Notes: generated from the letters alone by a model not told the origin. A stretch of 64,000 nt of DNA from Takakia lepidozioides (GCA_030704615.1 CM060733.1:51644001-51708000); one strand, 5' to 3'; positions 33,080-46,307 are shown, numbered from the stretch's first letter. Numbers and translations: made by a program.

Positions 33080-33575
33080 ACCCAAGGCCACCGCATTCCC
33101 AGATGGATAGGTACCACTAAGTAAACGGATAGGGATCACTAAGAGCATGTTTGATCGGAAACTCTGTATTATTTGTCTGGCACTACGAGGGGCACACAGC
33201 CATTGTGTGTTGCAATCGGTGCGGCTGGGCTTTGCCGTCCGCCAAATTTTAAGAATTTGGATGGTATTGATGGAACCGTACTACCAATCCTTAATTATTA
33301 TTTTGTAATTTCTGCCCACATTTAGCGAAATCATGTAAGGCCACCGCATTCCCAGACGGATAGGTACCACTAAGTAAACGGATAGGGATCACAAGAGCAT
33401 GTTTTGATCGGAAATTGTGTATTATTTGTCGGGCACTACGAGGGGTACACAACAATTGTTTGCTGCCATGGGTGCGGCTGGGCTTTGCCGTCCGCCAACA
33501 CAGCCACTGTGTAGTATTTGTCGGGAACTACAAGGGGTTTGTTGCAGTCGGTGTGGATTTGCTTTGCCGGCTGCC
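33080..33575. repeat. Tandem duplication with a period of about 257 bp, plus a partial third copy
   Basis: The word GGCCACCGCATTCCCAGA, with the ATAGGTACCACTAAGTAAAC that follows it, occurs near 33085 and again near 33341. Both are followed by similar DNA down to GGCTGGGCTTTGCCGTCCGCC-like sequence. A third, shorter copy (TATTTGTCGGGAACTAC) begins near 33512. Confidence 0.8.
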
Positions 33576-34057
33576 CACAGCCAAGTGTCAGCACCGGAAA
33601 TGTGCAGGCGCCGTCCACTGTGTGGTTTTGGCATACTCTCCCCCCTTCAATATTTGGACTATGGTTGATGGGACGGAGCCATGTTTTTTTCTCGGGCGGT
33701 AAGTCTGGGATTCCCATGACACTTTTTCGCCCAAAGATGCACTTCCCCAATCAACTCCGCATGTGGCCCACAAGTAATTGGATATGTTGGTGCAGATATT
33801 CCGATGGTTTAAAGTTTTGACATGCCCCGTCTTTGGATGTGTGCGGCACATATCACGAAAGAATGGAAGAGTGAGGAAGGAGGTGGTCCCATCCAAAGTA
33901 ATCAACTTGGACTCACCGCTTTGCTATCTTCACACTTCAAAGTTGGACGTAATCTGACTTTGATAGGGCCCACCCCCCCCAAAGGCGCAGTAGCCGCAAG
34001 GCGAAGTGGCTCTTTGTTACTAGTTACGCCAGCTTCGGCCAGAGTCTTCTCTCTCTA
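33576..34057. other. No recognisable gene
   Basis: Several overlapping frames on both strands but no domain. The words TTGGACGTAATC near 33941 anticipate the tandem repeat that starts after the SINE, suggesting that the SINE entered an existing repeat region. Confidence 0.4.
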
Positions 34058-34247
34058 AGCACTTGAGCAGGTAGCCCAGTGGTTGGGTGTTTGTGCCTTG
34101 CCTGTGCGTAACCTAGGTGATCCTGGGTTCAATCCTTCAACATGTGCCTTCAGACCGTCCATTGGGCTCGATGGCCTGTGTGTTGAGCAGTAGGCTCTCT
34201 AAATTCACTCGACGTTTTGAAGAAACTTTATCTTTATCTTTATCTAA
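34058..34247 (+). mobile_element. tRNA-derived SINE with TTTATC tail
   Basis: An internal RNA polymerase III promoter is visible: an A box TAGCCCAGTGGTTGGG near 34073 and a B box GGTTCAATCC near 34127. A non-tRNA body follows and the copy ends in a simple tail CTTTATCTTTATCTTTATC. This is the classic layout of a plant SINE. Such elements are moved by LINE reverse transcriptases. No flanking duplication could be fixed. Confidence 0.75.
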
Positions 34248-34955
34248 TCCGTCCGATTCATTGTAAAAAGTGATCTCCATAGGTGTCATTCAGGATGGAC
34301 TCCCCCCCTTCACATTTCACAGTTGGACGTAATCCATCCGATTCACTATAAGAAGTGATTGCCGCATTGGCGATGGATTTCCGGGTTCAAAGTTTAAGGT
34401 TGGACTTAATACATCCGATTCACTATAAGAAGTGGTTGCAGTAGGAGGCATTGGCGATCGATGTCCGGGTTCACATTTAAAGTTGGACGTAATCCATCCG
34501 ATTCACTATAAGAAGTGATTGCGGTAGGGGTCATTCATGATGGATTTCCCGGCTCACATTTAAAGTCGGACGTAATCCATCCCATTCAATGGATAAAGTG
34601 ATTGCCGTAGGGGTCATTCATGATGGACTTCCCGGTTCAACATTCAAAGTCGGATGTAATCCATCCAATTCAATGTATAAAGTGATTGCCGTAGGTGTCA
34701 TGCATGAAAATCAAGTTGGACTCCCCCTGCTATGATGTTGGACCAAAAACAAGAAAAAAGGAAAAGAAAAGTCGGATGTAATGCATCCAATTTACAGTTA
34801 AAAGTGATTGCCGTAGGACGACGGAGTCCTTGGTTCACATCCATCCAATTCACTGTAAAAAGTGATTGCCATGGGTGATGGACTCCCTGGTTCGAAATTC
34901 AACGTTGGACGTAATACATCCCATTCACCGGAAAAAAGTGATTGCCATGGTATCC
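34248..34955. repeat. Nine-unit diverged tandem repeat, period about 75-85 bp
   Basis: Each unit starts with AATCCATCCGATTCACTATA or a variant. It continues with AGAAGTGATTGCCGTAGG, a GTCATTCATGATGGA stretch, CCCGGTTCACATT and GTTGGACGT. One unit near 34700-34790 carries an extra A-rich insertion. The B-box-like GGTTCA word in many units may hint at an origin from SINE bodies but no A box is present. Confidence 0.8.
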
Positions 34956-35540
34956 AGAATTCCAAAAAAGGGTGGGGTATGGTTTAGCCACTCATTGAGT
35001 GGAGGTGTGGGTCCAAAAGCCAAATAATTCAAATACTGTATTTACGGCTATACTCTTGCAGGCGACCTGCCAGACTCCTCAGTTGTCTTTTTGGGCTATT
35101 TATGGCTACAATAAATAATAATAATAAAATGGCCGGGGACTTGCACTATTTATGGCCATAAGAAATAAAATAAAAAACAAAAGAAAATAGCCATGACGAG
35201 GTGTCGGTCAACATTTGCACTCCTATTCAGTGAATTAATATAAATTAAAATTAAAATGATAAACGGATTCCACCTACTACTCCTCACATCATTATTTATT
35301 CCCATTTAGACAAATACATAAAGATAAAGAAATAAAAACAAAAGCATGTTACGAAGGCTTACGAGGGGAGTGCCACGATTGTGACACTTGGAATATGGTA
35401 CCACCCTCCTACAAATTCAAACATTTTAATTTAGAAGATTCTTGTTTTCAAAGCCTTTGGGTAAGAAAACGACCAAAACGTTAACCCGTAGGTAACGCCC
35501 GGTAACTAGTAAATTCGCGAGGGCGGGGTGGACATAAGGG
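34956..35540. other. Upstream region of the PADRE-domain gene
   Basis: AT-rich, no coding region. It precedes a pyrimidine-rich leader beginning about 35550 and may contain the distal promoter. No motif is decisive. Confidence 0.35.
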
Positions 35541-35549
35541 ACACCAGCG

Positions 35550-35685
35550 CTCTCTCTGTCTCTCTCTCTCTCGCTCGCTCGCTCGTCTCTGCGCGCCTTC
35601 GATCGTGTCTTGGAAGGAGGCGGATCGGAGAGGCTGCACACGCAGTGTGAAGAGGCGCCAGGGATGTGCAATTTGAGCTGCAACG
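35550..35685 (+). promoter_or_regulatory. CT-rich leader and likely non-coding first exon of the PADRE-domain gene
   Basis: A run of CTCTCTCT and CTCGCTCG (35551-35585) resembles the pyrimidine patch near plant transcription starts. It is followed by a GC-rich leader ending in CTGCAACG at 35685 and a good donor, GTGAGTAAT. A plausible acceptor is TTCAG at about 38010, shortly before the ATG at 38042. An ATG at 35664 lies in the leader and could form a short upstream frame. The exon link is inference and needs transcript data. Confidence 0.4.
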
Positions 35686-38041
35686 GTGAGTAATACCGCC
35701 TTTCCAATTCATCATTTTCGTGCAGTACATTTTTTCCGAGTCCTCTATTCTCGCTGAAGGTGGTTTGGTGCAATCGGCACTCCCAAAGACTGCTGTCGCG
35801 CAGAGTCTTCCTTTTTTCGACGCTCTTCCAGGATTTTCTCTTGCCTGATACAGAGTAAGAACAGTAGTGCTCTAGCGCTTCGCCTCGCTAGTTTCGAGTA
35901 GTCTCATTGGCAGACTGGTGTTGTCCAGAGCGTGTTGTCGCCTCTCTGCGCTTCGGTAGCAGTCACTTGTGGTTTTCACGTGCGGTACAGTCTCAGGCTA
36001 GCTTTGGTGAACTCTCTTTCTGCATTGGTGAGTTCCGCTCCTACTGCCACTATTGAGACTGCTGCTTCGTTTTCTCTTTGAACTCTTGTAACTTGAAATC
36101 CTTTTTTGTGCCATTCACACATGTATGTCTCCTGGTGTGGCCCTCCTTTGGAGCTGGCTGTTCTGCTCGCAATTGTTTTGCCGAGAAGAGAAGTTTGATG
36201 TCTCTCGAACTTTTTGTTTATAACTTAGTAATGCGTGGCATCTCGTTGCCAGCTGCAATCTCTCGCAGTGTTCTAGGTCCTCCGTCTCATTGCCATGTAG
36301 GAGAGGCAGATCTCTAGGGAATCTCCAAAGACCGGTCAATTTTCAATATGCCTGTAGGCCAATGCAGAGGCGAGAACATGGTTGTCGAAGAAGTAATATC
36401 TCCCGAATGTTAATGGGACATTATGCACAAGAGATAACCTTGCTCTGAACGGGGTAAGGCTTAAGTCCTGACTTAACAGAAAAGTCAGCCATCGAGTCTA
36501 CAGTCGTAGATGCAAACTTGCAGCTGCTGGGAGGTCGTTAGTACTGTGACGGCATGGAAACCTGTCTGGTTCACGAGATCAGAAGAGTAGTAATTCTAGT
36601 TGACTTTCGACCGGTAGCCAGACTTGTAAGACTATTGAACTGTCAAACCAATTATTCTGAATTGAGCTAATATTTGCCCAGCACGGTACCTAAGCTAGTA
36701 TTAAGGGAGAGATAAGGGAGCTCTTGAGGTCCATGTGGATACAGAGCCGAATGCGTTGTTTTATCATCAACCGGCGTGATCTGGGTGGAAGTCACCGATG
36801 TAAGCCTGAGCAAAGAGTGCGGCTCGAGGTATAGAAGTTGGAATATAAAAGCAAGTTCATGATCAATGCTCCCTTCGTTGAAACCTAAGCAAAAACAGTC
36901 AAACCACCTGTCGAATGCAGTGTGTACAGATTCCCAATCGATAAGAAAGCTTTCGACGCAACATCGTACAGGTATTGCAAAGTGGTAAGGTCTTCAGCAT
37001 TTCAATGTATGTACATACATGTATGTATGTAAGCCTTCTGGAAGACAATCTGTGGTGGCCTTGCTTATCTCAGGATTGATTTTCAAAGGACCGCAGCAGC
37101 TAGTAGCCTCCATTCTGAAGCAATCTCGAAGTTGCTGTCCCGCACAATGACCACCACAACAACAACAAGGAAGGCGACTTTGGAGGTCTTTCTCTGACCA
37201 TACTTCCCTCTCTGTGCATCTACGTATCTCTAAGTAAGTTGTGAGATCAACTTTGTACATACAATTCTTAATGTTCCATGAACGCTGTACCGGATGGTTG
37301 TAGGAGCAACCTATTTTAAGTGCTTGTAGAAATATATTGTCAGACATTCTTGAGAACTTCCATGAGCTGAGACTCTACAAGCATCTTGAGACATCGATCA
37401 AATCATATTGTAATTGACTGCTAGAAACCTGTGGAATTATTGCGGGACCACACTCTCGATGCGTTGTCTTCTTCCTCATGAAAATTCAGTAAACAAGGTT
37501 GAAGGCCCATGATCTTGATATACCTAGTGATCCTTGTTTATGCAAGAAGTGCGATTCTGTGGATGACAATATCCAATCGTAGACCTGTGTATTAACAGGG
37601 TTCTCTTGGATGTAACTTGGTGTCATCCGCACAAGTTCCTTTAGTGTACCGCTAACTAAAGATGTGATTCTTGTCTGACGCTGTTCTGCACTTCTATGGC
37701 GCGGAGCTATGCTATGTCCCCCTCTTGCGCATTTTGCTCGCATCGGGGCAATGCCGTGGCGTATGTTTTGCTAAATGTTCTGTGCACTGTGAGATTCTAT
37801 TGTCGCAAAATACCAAAGGGAATAGGAAAGGTTTTGCATAGTATGTGTGTGTGGCGGACGGGAGACAATGCACTGGTCCAGTGCTCTTTTATCGATCGAA
37901 GTTCGAGGACTTACGAGAGCTCAGAATGTTGAAATGTGTGCAGGAGGGGCATGTGGGTGGTCATCGTAGATACGAGAATGAAATGGAATTCATGTAGGAT
38001 CGGAGGTTCAGATCATAAACGCGCAAGATAAGGTTACGGAG
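35686..38041. other. Likely 5' intron of the PADRE-domain gene
   Basis: No convincing coding exon lies in this 2.3 kb. Short frames on both strands show no domain. A small palindromic repeat TACATACATGTATGTATGTA is at 37012-37031. The region ends in a short stretch before the start codon. Confidence 0.35.
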
Positions 38042-39025
38042 ATGGGAGGGTCATCATCTAGGATCGCTTTCGGGAAGGGCAGCCCAGCAGTCAGAATAGT
38101 GCATGCTGGCGGGCGTGTGGAAGAGTATTATAGGCCTGTGAGTGCAGCAGAGATTATGTCGAGGCATCCTCGCCATTATGTAGCAACCCCAGACGTGTTC
38201 CGCTGCCCGACTGCAGTGATAGCACCGGAGGTGGTGCTGATGCCAGGTGAGAAATTCTTTTTGGTCCCCTTCCACACAGTCTCTCGCCTTCTTCGGCGTC
38301 ACGGCTGCACCAGCTCTTCTGCGACCTCCACCACACCTTGCATCCTCAGCTGCACAGGTCCTGATGACGGACCTGCTCCTAACGTCTCTCCGAAAGGGAA
38401 GAAAGTGGCTGTAGCCATGACCGGCCATGGCACTCTTAAATACGGCTCCCCCGCTCGTCTGCACAGTTCTCCCGTGCGCACATTCAAGAAAAGCTCGCCG
38501 AAGACATTGCACAGGCGTCATACTGGCCAGAAATCAAAGTTAGGAAATGCACTACAGAAGGACAAAATTTACAGGGACAAAGTGCGGGAACAACTGGGTA
38601 AGAAGATGCATAGAGAAGAGAGGCAAAAGCTCGAACAGCATGCGAAACCAATGGATCAGGTACGAAAGAATTATCAGCTGCAGGACAAAGGCGAATTAGA
38701 CACAACAACACGTGAACTGCACGGGCGCTCAAAGTTAGCTCATCATTTACGCTTTGATTCATCCACTACCACCACCACAAGTAGTTCAGGTCCGGAGCGA
38801 TTAACATTGAGGAAGGCATTGGCATTGGAACCACCAATCTCCGAAAGCACTGATGATGACCTATTCAGAAGTGATTCAACCTACACGTCAGCATACTGTA
38901 GCCTGCCACGAAGACCTCTAACAGATTATACACTTTTGGGACGACAATTTCTCTCGCGTCCTCCTAGAACAAGGCGTCGTGCCCAGGCTGCGTTTCGTCC
39001 AATCTTGGCAACTTTGAACGAGTGA
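38042..39025 (+). CDS. PADRE (DUF4228) domain protein, 327 aa
   Basis: PADRE proteins are plant-specific. Many are pathogen- or stress-responsive, and their biochemical role is unknown. The N-terminus begins MGGSSSR, a plausible N-myristoylation signal as in many family members. The domain follows: VRIVHAGGRVEEYYRPVSAA and EIMSRHPRHYVATP, then VLMPGEKFFLVPFHTVSRLL at residues of about 65-90. The rest (about 100-327) is low in order, rich in Ser, Thr, Arg and Lys, with a charged middle (HREERQKLEQHAKPMDQ) and a basic tail (PPRTRRRAQAAF). It is longer than the usual 150-250 aa. The ATG at 38042 is chosen because it gives the MG start and the frame shows no upstream coding. The gene is intact and looks active. 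Confidence 0.85.
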   Translation: MGGSSSRIAFGKGSPAVRIVHAGGRVEEYYRPVSAAEIMSRHPRHYVATPDVFRCPTAVIAPEVVLMPGEKFFLVPFHTVSRLLRRHGCTSSSATSTTPCILSCTGPDDGPAPNVSPKGKKVAVAMTGHGTLKYGSPARLHSSPVRTFKKSSPKTLHRRHTGQKSKLGNALQKDKIYRDKVREQLGKKMHREERQKLEQHAKPMDQVRKNYQLQDKGELDTTTRELHGRSKLAHHLRFDSSTTTTTSSSGPERLTLRKALALEPPISESTDDDLFRSDSTYTSAYCSLPRRPLTDYTLLGRQFLSRPPRTRRRAQAAFRPILATLNE

Positions 39026-42000
39026 CCTTGACAGACTTGGCCGATGGAAAGCGCCCCCACCAGAACATCGAGCTGGTGATCACACAGTGGATAATTGAAA
39101 TTTTGCTCGGGATGAACATCGATCGACAAGCTTGACAATATTGAGATCATAGTGAATCACCTGGGCTATCCTGGTGACATTGCATTGGCCTGCAAGCTGA
39201 ATGAGCAGTCATCGGTGTGCGAAGGAAAAGAAAGGAGAATTTTCCTCGAAGTTTTTGTAGTTGTCTTCCATGTGGGCAAAGGCTCAAGTCGAAGATCACA
39301 GTAACCTATTGCCCAGGTGGTGATATAGTCAAATTAGGGAGATTGATACTCAAATCAGTCTGGAGCGAAAGGGAATGTTTAGCGAGCTATACCCGTTCAC
39401 TACAAACGCATGCACACATGCAGCCTTACATGGAGGGGACACATGGAGGAGATGATGAGAAACCATAGCTTGCAATGGTTGTTGCTTGCGCGTTTCTTCT
39501 ACTCCGGGCATCTTCGACCCTGATCTCGTTGTCGTGGCGCTTCCAAGTTAGGCAGCCTAGAGCTCTCTAATTCTACAGTCTTTCCAAAGCAACCCGTGGC
39601 CAAGAGGAAGTCCTAAGAGTTGTTTCTATCAAAAGACTCAAGTAGTCGCGAACCTGTATTTGTAACAGACAGATTCCCACTTATCAATTGACAAGTAAAC
39701 TTTATATTTCAGTGCCTACAGCACGCAGTCCACATGTATGTATATGCGGTTGTTGGTCGAGCAGATCGTTAAGGCAACTGTGGAATGATCTATATAAGTC
39801 TATATATCTTGATTGTTCATGGACGTTCGGGTGGTGCCAGTCCAGATCCAAACAGTTGGAAAGAGGGCAACAGTGTGGATTGTGGTTCTGATTGTTTGAT
39901 TGCAGGTACGTGGTGTTGGATCAAGCAGTCTGATCGGATGATGACTACAGCTCAGGTAATGACCAGTGCCCCTTACTTAAGATAGAGGATGATCCAATGT
40001 TCAGTCGAGTCAATGAAGCGGCTCTGATAGCACAAATCTCAGGACTTATTGTAGGAACGATTGGTAAGGCTCTTATTGATCATGCAACATGTTGAGGTCG
40101 GATCATTATACCGAAATGGAGGGAGAAGCTGAATAGTCTTGCATGAGTCGAGACAGAGAGCAAGAATCACGCTTGAAGGGCGATTGCTTGTGAAGACTCT
40201 AGCTCGCTTGAGAACGTTACCGACAAGTCTACGTGGTGGGTCGATTCAAAAGCAAGGGAGATGAGCTCGAGCGGCTTTTGGAATCGAAGCTCCATGATCA
40301 TATCTAATTTTCTATAGCCGCATGCATATATGTTGCTGCTCGTGGTATCGATCGATGTTCCAGACGTAGCGTATCTGTGATATACACTGCGACGTACCTT
40401 TCAACATATAGATATACGAGAGATGTACACATGTATCCAATTGGGCGGACTCTGCTCCTGCTAGGAAGACAGCAGTTGATATCGTGATCAGCGGTTTTTA
40501 TCCTCACGCAAATCGACACGCAAATCTTCTCGAACAAGAGCAATAGTCCAGTGTCTCCGGAGCTTGCAAGATACCCGGCCATTCCAGCCCTTGAAAATCA
40601 GTCACGATATCTCACATTCATGTGTAACTACATGTCTAAAGTTGTCTGTCTCTCCAGCTTTTAACGGTGGGCTTTGTACATAGCAGGGCGCTCAACGTTA
40701 GAGGAGTTTGGGCAGAAACGCCTTCATGGTTCCCACCTGTGAGTCGTGACTCTCCATCTTTGGCACACATTCATTCTATTAAATCGACCTTTGACAACAA
40801 GACTTGACATCCAACCATGGTATGCTCCAACAAGAGTTCACAGCTGATTAGTCTATATTCAGTGAGCTCAATACTGCACTTTGATCGACGTCGACAACCA
40901 TCATCGTCATCAAGCTGCACTCCCTCAAGAAAGTGCGCAGGAACTAAAAAGGAAGCATCCGTCTAGATACCAAGGCAAGTTCAATACAGCGACCCATTTG
41001 TGTTTGAAAAGAAAGGTTTTTTTAACTTGTTAGTAACTTTAGATTGTTTGCGCACACAAATCTGAACCATTGCGAGAAGAAGTCAAAGAGTTCGTAGCTA
41101 CCTAGGTACCGTGATCTCCTTGTATGTAATGTACCTCTCACGGCAAGTCCAAGTGGAAGACAAGGAAGTGTCTCTAAACAAGGGGCCCATGGAATGTCAG
41201 CAGTTGATTGCATAGTGTCGGTCTCTGTTGGCTGTTGCTAATCTGACGAATGATGAAGAACCTGGCAATGCCCTATAGACCTCAACCAAATTGAGCCAAA
41301 GACACGGAATTTTGAACAGCTTACTCTATTATATTTTCCTGGGGGAAGGAGTACTTAGTATTTACCCATTGGACGTGGGTTGTTGTCAGCCTTCAGGTTG
41401 GGTTGGTCAAGTTAAAATGGACTGCAGCAGGACGGACTTTGAGCACCCTCAGGTAAAGCAAACCCTGATTGAGAAGGTAGGTGTAAGAATGCAAGCTGCC
41501 ATCATCACGATCATCGTCGTCGTCAGCATCATGGGCAAAAGTTGACTGACCCCAGAGAAATGACTCAACTGTTCATTAACAATTAAACAGATAACAGGGA
41601 TGGCTGTCAAATCACACTTTGTGCGTCTGGTCTGGTCTTCATCACCAGATTACAAGGGTACTTACTCACCTGTGAAAACTGCAGCACCCACCTAAGCGCC
41701 ATAGAGAAATTAAGCATCACATTTAACACAGATGTATCATGATTCTGGATTTAAATTCTGCTACATTGTTGTTGTGTGTTCTACCCCTTCTCTTCATGAG
41801 CATTGTGCTCTGCTCTTCATGGCACGGTAACTTGGAAAGAGGTTACTAGGCTAGTTTACTGTCACGGGCTCGGGGTTCCCTTTCCACCAAATAGATAGAA
41901 ACCAGGGTGACCCACTTTCTCATTTTTAGCGGTGACGTATGAGGATTACTTACGCCGTTACATAGTCTCAAATCCAAACGTCCACAATGGCAGCCGGATG

Positions 42001-42745
42001 ATCGTGATGAGTTGCTGATGCAGCCCAGGAAAAATGGGGTCACATGTTCCCGACCACAACCTTTATCAGTGATTCACCAGTTGTCACCTTTGGTGTACTT
42101 TGGGACTGAAAGCTCATGGCTAACTTATGAGAGTCTGTTGCAACTGCAAGCAAGTGGAGGTAAATAGTACCCTAACCTCCTTTTCAGCTGAAGTAACCAC
42201 ATGATACATGATGCACGATGTGTCAGCACTTTGTATGACTTTTGGGCCTAGGCACTGCACACCTACTTTCCAGCAAGTCACTGCTAAACTCTGATTAGTG
42301 GGGAGAAGTGTCAGGCCCCCCCTCCCACCCTCTACCCTCTTTATATTTGTTTCTGTTGTTGCCAGTCTAATGTTCCTTTATAGAGATTTGATGGGCGCTC
42401 AACTTTAATTCAAACTTGAGGGTCTTTCGCATCAGCCTCAACTAAGCTGCGTCATGGCTGGGTTGTCACTTTCAATGATAAAAACTGGAGAAAGGAAGCA
42501 AGCCATGACTCACTAGTACCTGTGGGTATCCATCATCCGCCCACAGTGCAAAATGATATTTTGCAGAGACATATTTAGGCTTAGAGGTGGCCTCAGGGAC
42601 TCATGATGAGACCTGAGAACCCACATATATCTTGGAAATTGAGCCAAAGGCTGCCATTTAGCATTTTAGGAAGAGGACACCAGAGCCCACAGTTGGATGG
42701 GTTCTGCACAAATATAATAGGCCGCGGTGCGGCGGCATGTTTGTC
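39026..42745. other. Long stretch without identifiable genes
   Basis: The first few hundred bases are probably the 3' untranslated region of the PADRE-domain gene. Beyond that, only short frames without domain signatures are seen on either strand. No repeats with clear copies were found. Confidence 0.4.
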
Positions 42746-43000
42746 CATCCGCCCACCGACATATAATGAGTATACATAGTTCTCAGCTAGAGGCTCTTAT
42801 GTACGCCTCCTCCGGTTGGCGTCATATATGTGTATATACACATTATCTGAGCTCTATTGTGTGGGTTTATGCAATGTTTTGTCGACCCATCCACAGACAT
42901 TTGAGTATACATAGTTCTGAGCTTGAGGCTCTTATTTACGCGTACTCTGGTTGGCGTCATATATATGCATATACACATATTCTGAGCTCTACTGTGACGT
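42746..43000. repeat. Tandem duplication, period about 135 bp
   Basis: GAGTATACATAGTTCT starts at 42768 and again at 42903. Both copies continue with GAGGCTCTTAT, GGTTGGCGTCATATAT and a TATACACAT stretch, ending in TGAGCTCTA. Open frames across the duplication are accidental. Confidence 0.8.
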
Positions 43001-46000
43001 CTTAACTCTTAACACAAGCTGGAGACGGGTCTGCTTATATGTACCAAGCCATTTGAAACCTGTGCATTCTTGAAAACCCACTAGTTACCTAGACGGGTGG
43101 TTTGTGCAATGTTTTGTCAACACAAGCAAAACAGAACACGAGAAGAATGTTCCATTTGGGAATACGACACAGTGTGTTAGTTAGTTATGGTTCATCTTCT
43201 ACCTCACATTACCTAGCTTTGGGATCACTGCCATGTTTGGAGCCACTGCCTGAGTGAGTGCTTGGGTACTTGTTGGATGGCTACTTAAGTAAAGAAGAGT
43301 TCAACACTTAAATGCCATCCATCAATCAACCAAGGCCTACCTTCAAGACTGTTCTTCTGACCTATAATAATGTTGCTTACAGACTTAAATGAGGAATAGC
43401 TCATCTGTGTGTCAGAAGAAGCATTGTCTTAATGGCTATGAAAAGCGCATCATGCCCAAGCCTCAAATGCTTATTACCGCTGCCCATCTTGAAGCTCTTT
43501 ATGAACAACTGGGCTTCAGTAGATGCCGCTCCCTCCTTTTCCCTCACCAGCCACCATGTGTAAAACATGGGTTGGCACCAACCAGCTCCGGCATGATAGG
43601 CTCCCATCATCACCATCGCCTTCACACTCCCCCAGACTCATCATGCTCCCGCCCCATAATCACTGTTATGAGCTCCTCTTGGAGGTAGCAGTCTTAAGCA
43701 GTGCAAGGAAATTTCCATCCTCTCTCTCTGCCTTCTTTTTCTAACTTAGAGGCTAAGTTAGTGTCTCGTCCCCTAGTTTGGGCGACCAAGGTTGGAGTGA
43801 GTTTGTGATTATCTTTCAGCAATGCATACATATAGGCAGGCTGAACATAAACAGCCCCTGGAATGATTATCTCTTATCACAGACGACACGGCATGTATCA
43901 GCTGTACAGGCTCAAGTTCCCAGCCAGAAGCTCTGCCTGTTGTAGAATGATGGGAAATAGCCATGACCACCAGCAGGCTGGTGGCATGCTCGTCTCACCC
44001 CGAACCATGTGGCATTCCCATGCCGGACTTGATGACCCGCCCGGTTCTGTCTCTCTCCTCTCTTTCACACACACGTGAGAGAGCCAACAAGAGACCCAGG
44101 ACAGGATTGAATTGAAGCTCTGGTGATAGCAAGCTTTTTTTTGCCTGCTGTTGATGAGAAGCAAGCAAGCATTTCACGGCGAGATAGGTTTGGGACCCTT
44201 CGGGTACCGAAGAAAAGGTCTTGTTTTGGGCTTGTGGTGTTGTTTGAAAAGCAAGCAAGCTTTTGATCGTGGCCATGATCATCAACATGGTCCTGGTAAG
44301 CGGGAGCGGGAGGGTGCAGAGGGTGCTGACAGCAAGGGGGTCAAGTGGCACGGGTTGGCAGGCGGAGAGAGAGTACAGAGGGGTGGCATGTGTGGGAGAG
44401 GTAAAGGTGCTCACCATCCGGGATACAAAACGTACTTGGAATCGTTAATGCGCTTGGAATAATGCCTGGAGATAGGCCTTTACTTTGTCTCTCAGATGGG
44501 GTGTCGCTCAGCTCTATAATAAGGCTGCTGCCTTGTCTCTTTGCGAGTGCAAGTCAATACTCTGTCAGTGAAACACTTGTTTATTGTATCTCCCCACCAC
44601 AAGCCATTTAATACTCATCCACTGTGAGCCTTTGGATTGTAACTCCCCCACGTGAAGTCTATACTCTTATCACCCTTACAGAGCTTTCATGACTTCACAT
44701 TACTCCACTTAATATGCGCCTGTGTCCGCTAGTCTAGTTTGCCCCTCATGCCCATTTACACCTTGCGCGCGCAGAATTCCACCCAAGAAGCTTGGGAATG
44801 TGTGACTCGCCACCCTCTCAGAATATTGCTGTCATTCAAGCTTCTGAACTCCATTCCAGGAGCTGCTTATGTCAGTCAGGTTGGTTATGCCGACAGACCT
44901 TGCCTTTCTCGCCATGGAAGTCCTGATACTTATATAAAATAGTTTTCCAGCATCCGGAACCAACGAGGGTGACTAAATCCCCCCGTCCATACAAACGGGC
45001 TGTTGCGTGCAGTGTGCGAGAGGCACGAGAGTACCTACCTCAATGGGCACTAGGAATTCGTTTGTAGGTGGTGGACAGTATTATGGCGTGTTCTATAAGC
45101 ATGAGATCCTTGACCAAAGTAAATGTGAGAAATGGGTTGTGTGTGAACTTCGGATTCCATGGACCAATCCTTCTGTCTCCAATGGGTGCCAGCCACCAAC
45201 ACGAAGTGTGTGCTGTTGAAACAAAACTTTTTATCTTTTGTCTACGCCCTACACGTTCACTTTTTGGACCGGAGCACGATTCACGGTTTGAATACCTCGC
45301 CAACATAAGAATGACGACGACTAATAATAGGAGCGACCAACACATGCGCCGCTTGTATTTTGTCATTCACACTGATCATGATGTCAAGATGATCTCCCAC
45401 TCTAAAACTTCCACCAGTTGGACAGGTCTTAACCACCAACTGTTATCTAATCTCACACCAACAGTGTCCTTATAGCGTATAAGTGAAGGGTGGCCAGCAG
45501 CTTCTACGGATCAGTAAAGCTGTTGACCTTGGGCCAGCAATTCACTGATCAATATGCTAGATAGATACTGTGCTCCAATCTTTTCAATTAGCCCCTAATC
45601 ATGTGTTTTGGCCTCTCCATCAGGGAGTGGTAGAGTGGGTTAGTTGCCCACTATGCCCTAATCACCCCACCGCTCATTGGACTCCCTGAGAAAAGCTATG
45701 AACAGGGTCATAGTCTGATCAGTTGCTAATATGATGGGAAAGCACGGTTATCATACAGCCCCAAAAGTGGGGTTGTTGCTGGGTCTCTATCTGATCTACA
45801 CACTAAGTAGACCTCTCAACTATAAGATTAACAAGCCTGGAAGGGTACTGAATGCATCAATGAGCAGGTGCCCCCAGTTGGACCAGAAGTGTGTAATGAT
45901 GTGCAGGCTGCAACCCACATGGGGAAATATCTCGCAGACAGGGGAGGAGTTTCTTCTAATCAGCATTTAAGAAGGTGGGTTAGTTGGTAAGAGAGGGGGG

Positions 46001-46290
46001 GTGAGGGGAAACGGTGGGAAGGTGAAGATAAGAGGACGTAACGGAGGCAGGGAAGAACGGGGCGCAGAGTAACGACATATAAGATATGTAGGCGGCCCAC
46101 GACGCTCGTGCCTTGTGTGTTTTGCATCGTGCGCTGTGGGCAGCTATGGCGGATCGAATCACGGGCCCCTTTGCTATTTCGGGCTTGCCATCTCTGGACC
46201 GTCTTGCCTCTGTGCACGGTCCTCTGGGTCTTATATTTCTCTAGATCTTTGCATTTGTGGCCCTTCTCGCTCCAGGTCTCACAGCTAGTT
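43001..46290. other. No recognisable gene
   Basis: Several frames of 70-140 codons occur on both strands. None shows a known domain, consistent codon bias or linked splice sites that I can defend. Confidence 0.35.
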
Positions 46291-46307
46291 TTCTATCTCT
46301 TGCGTGT

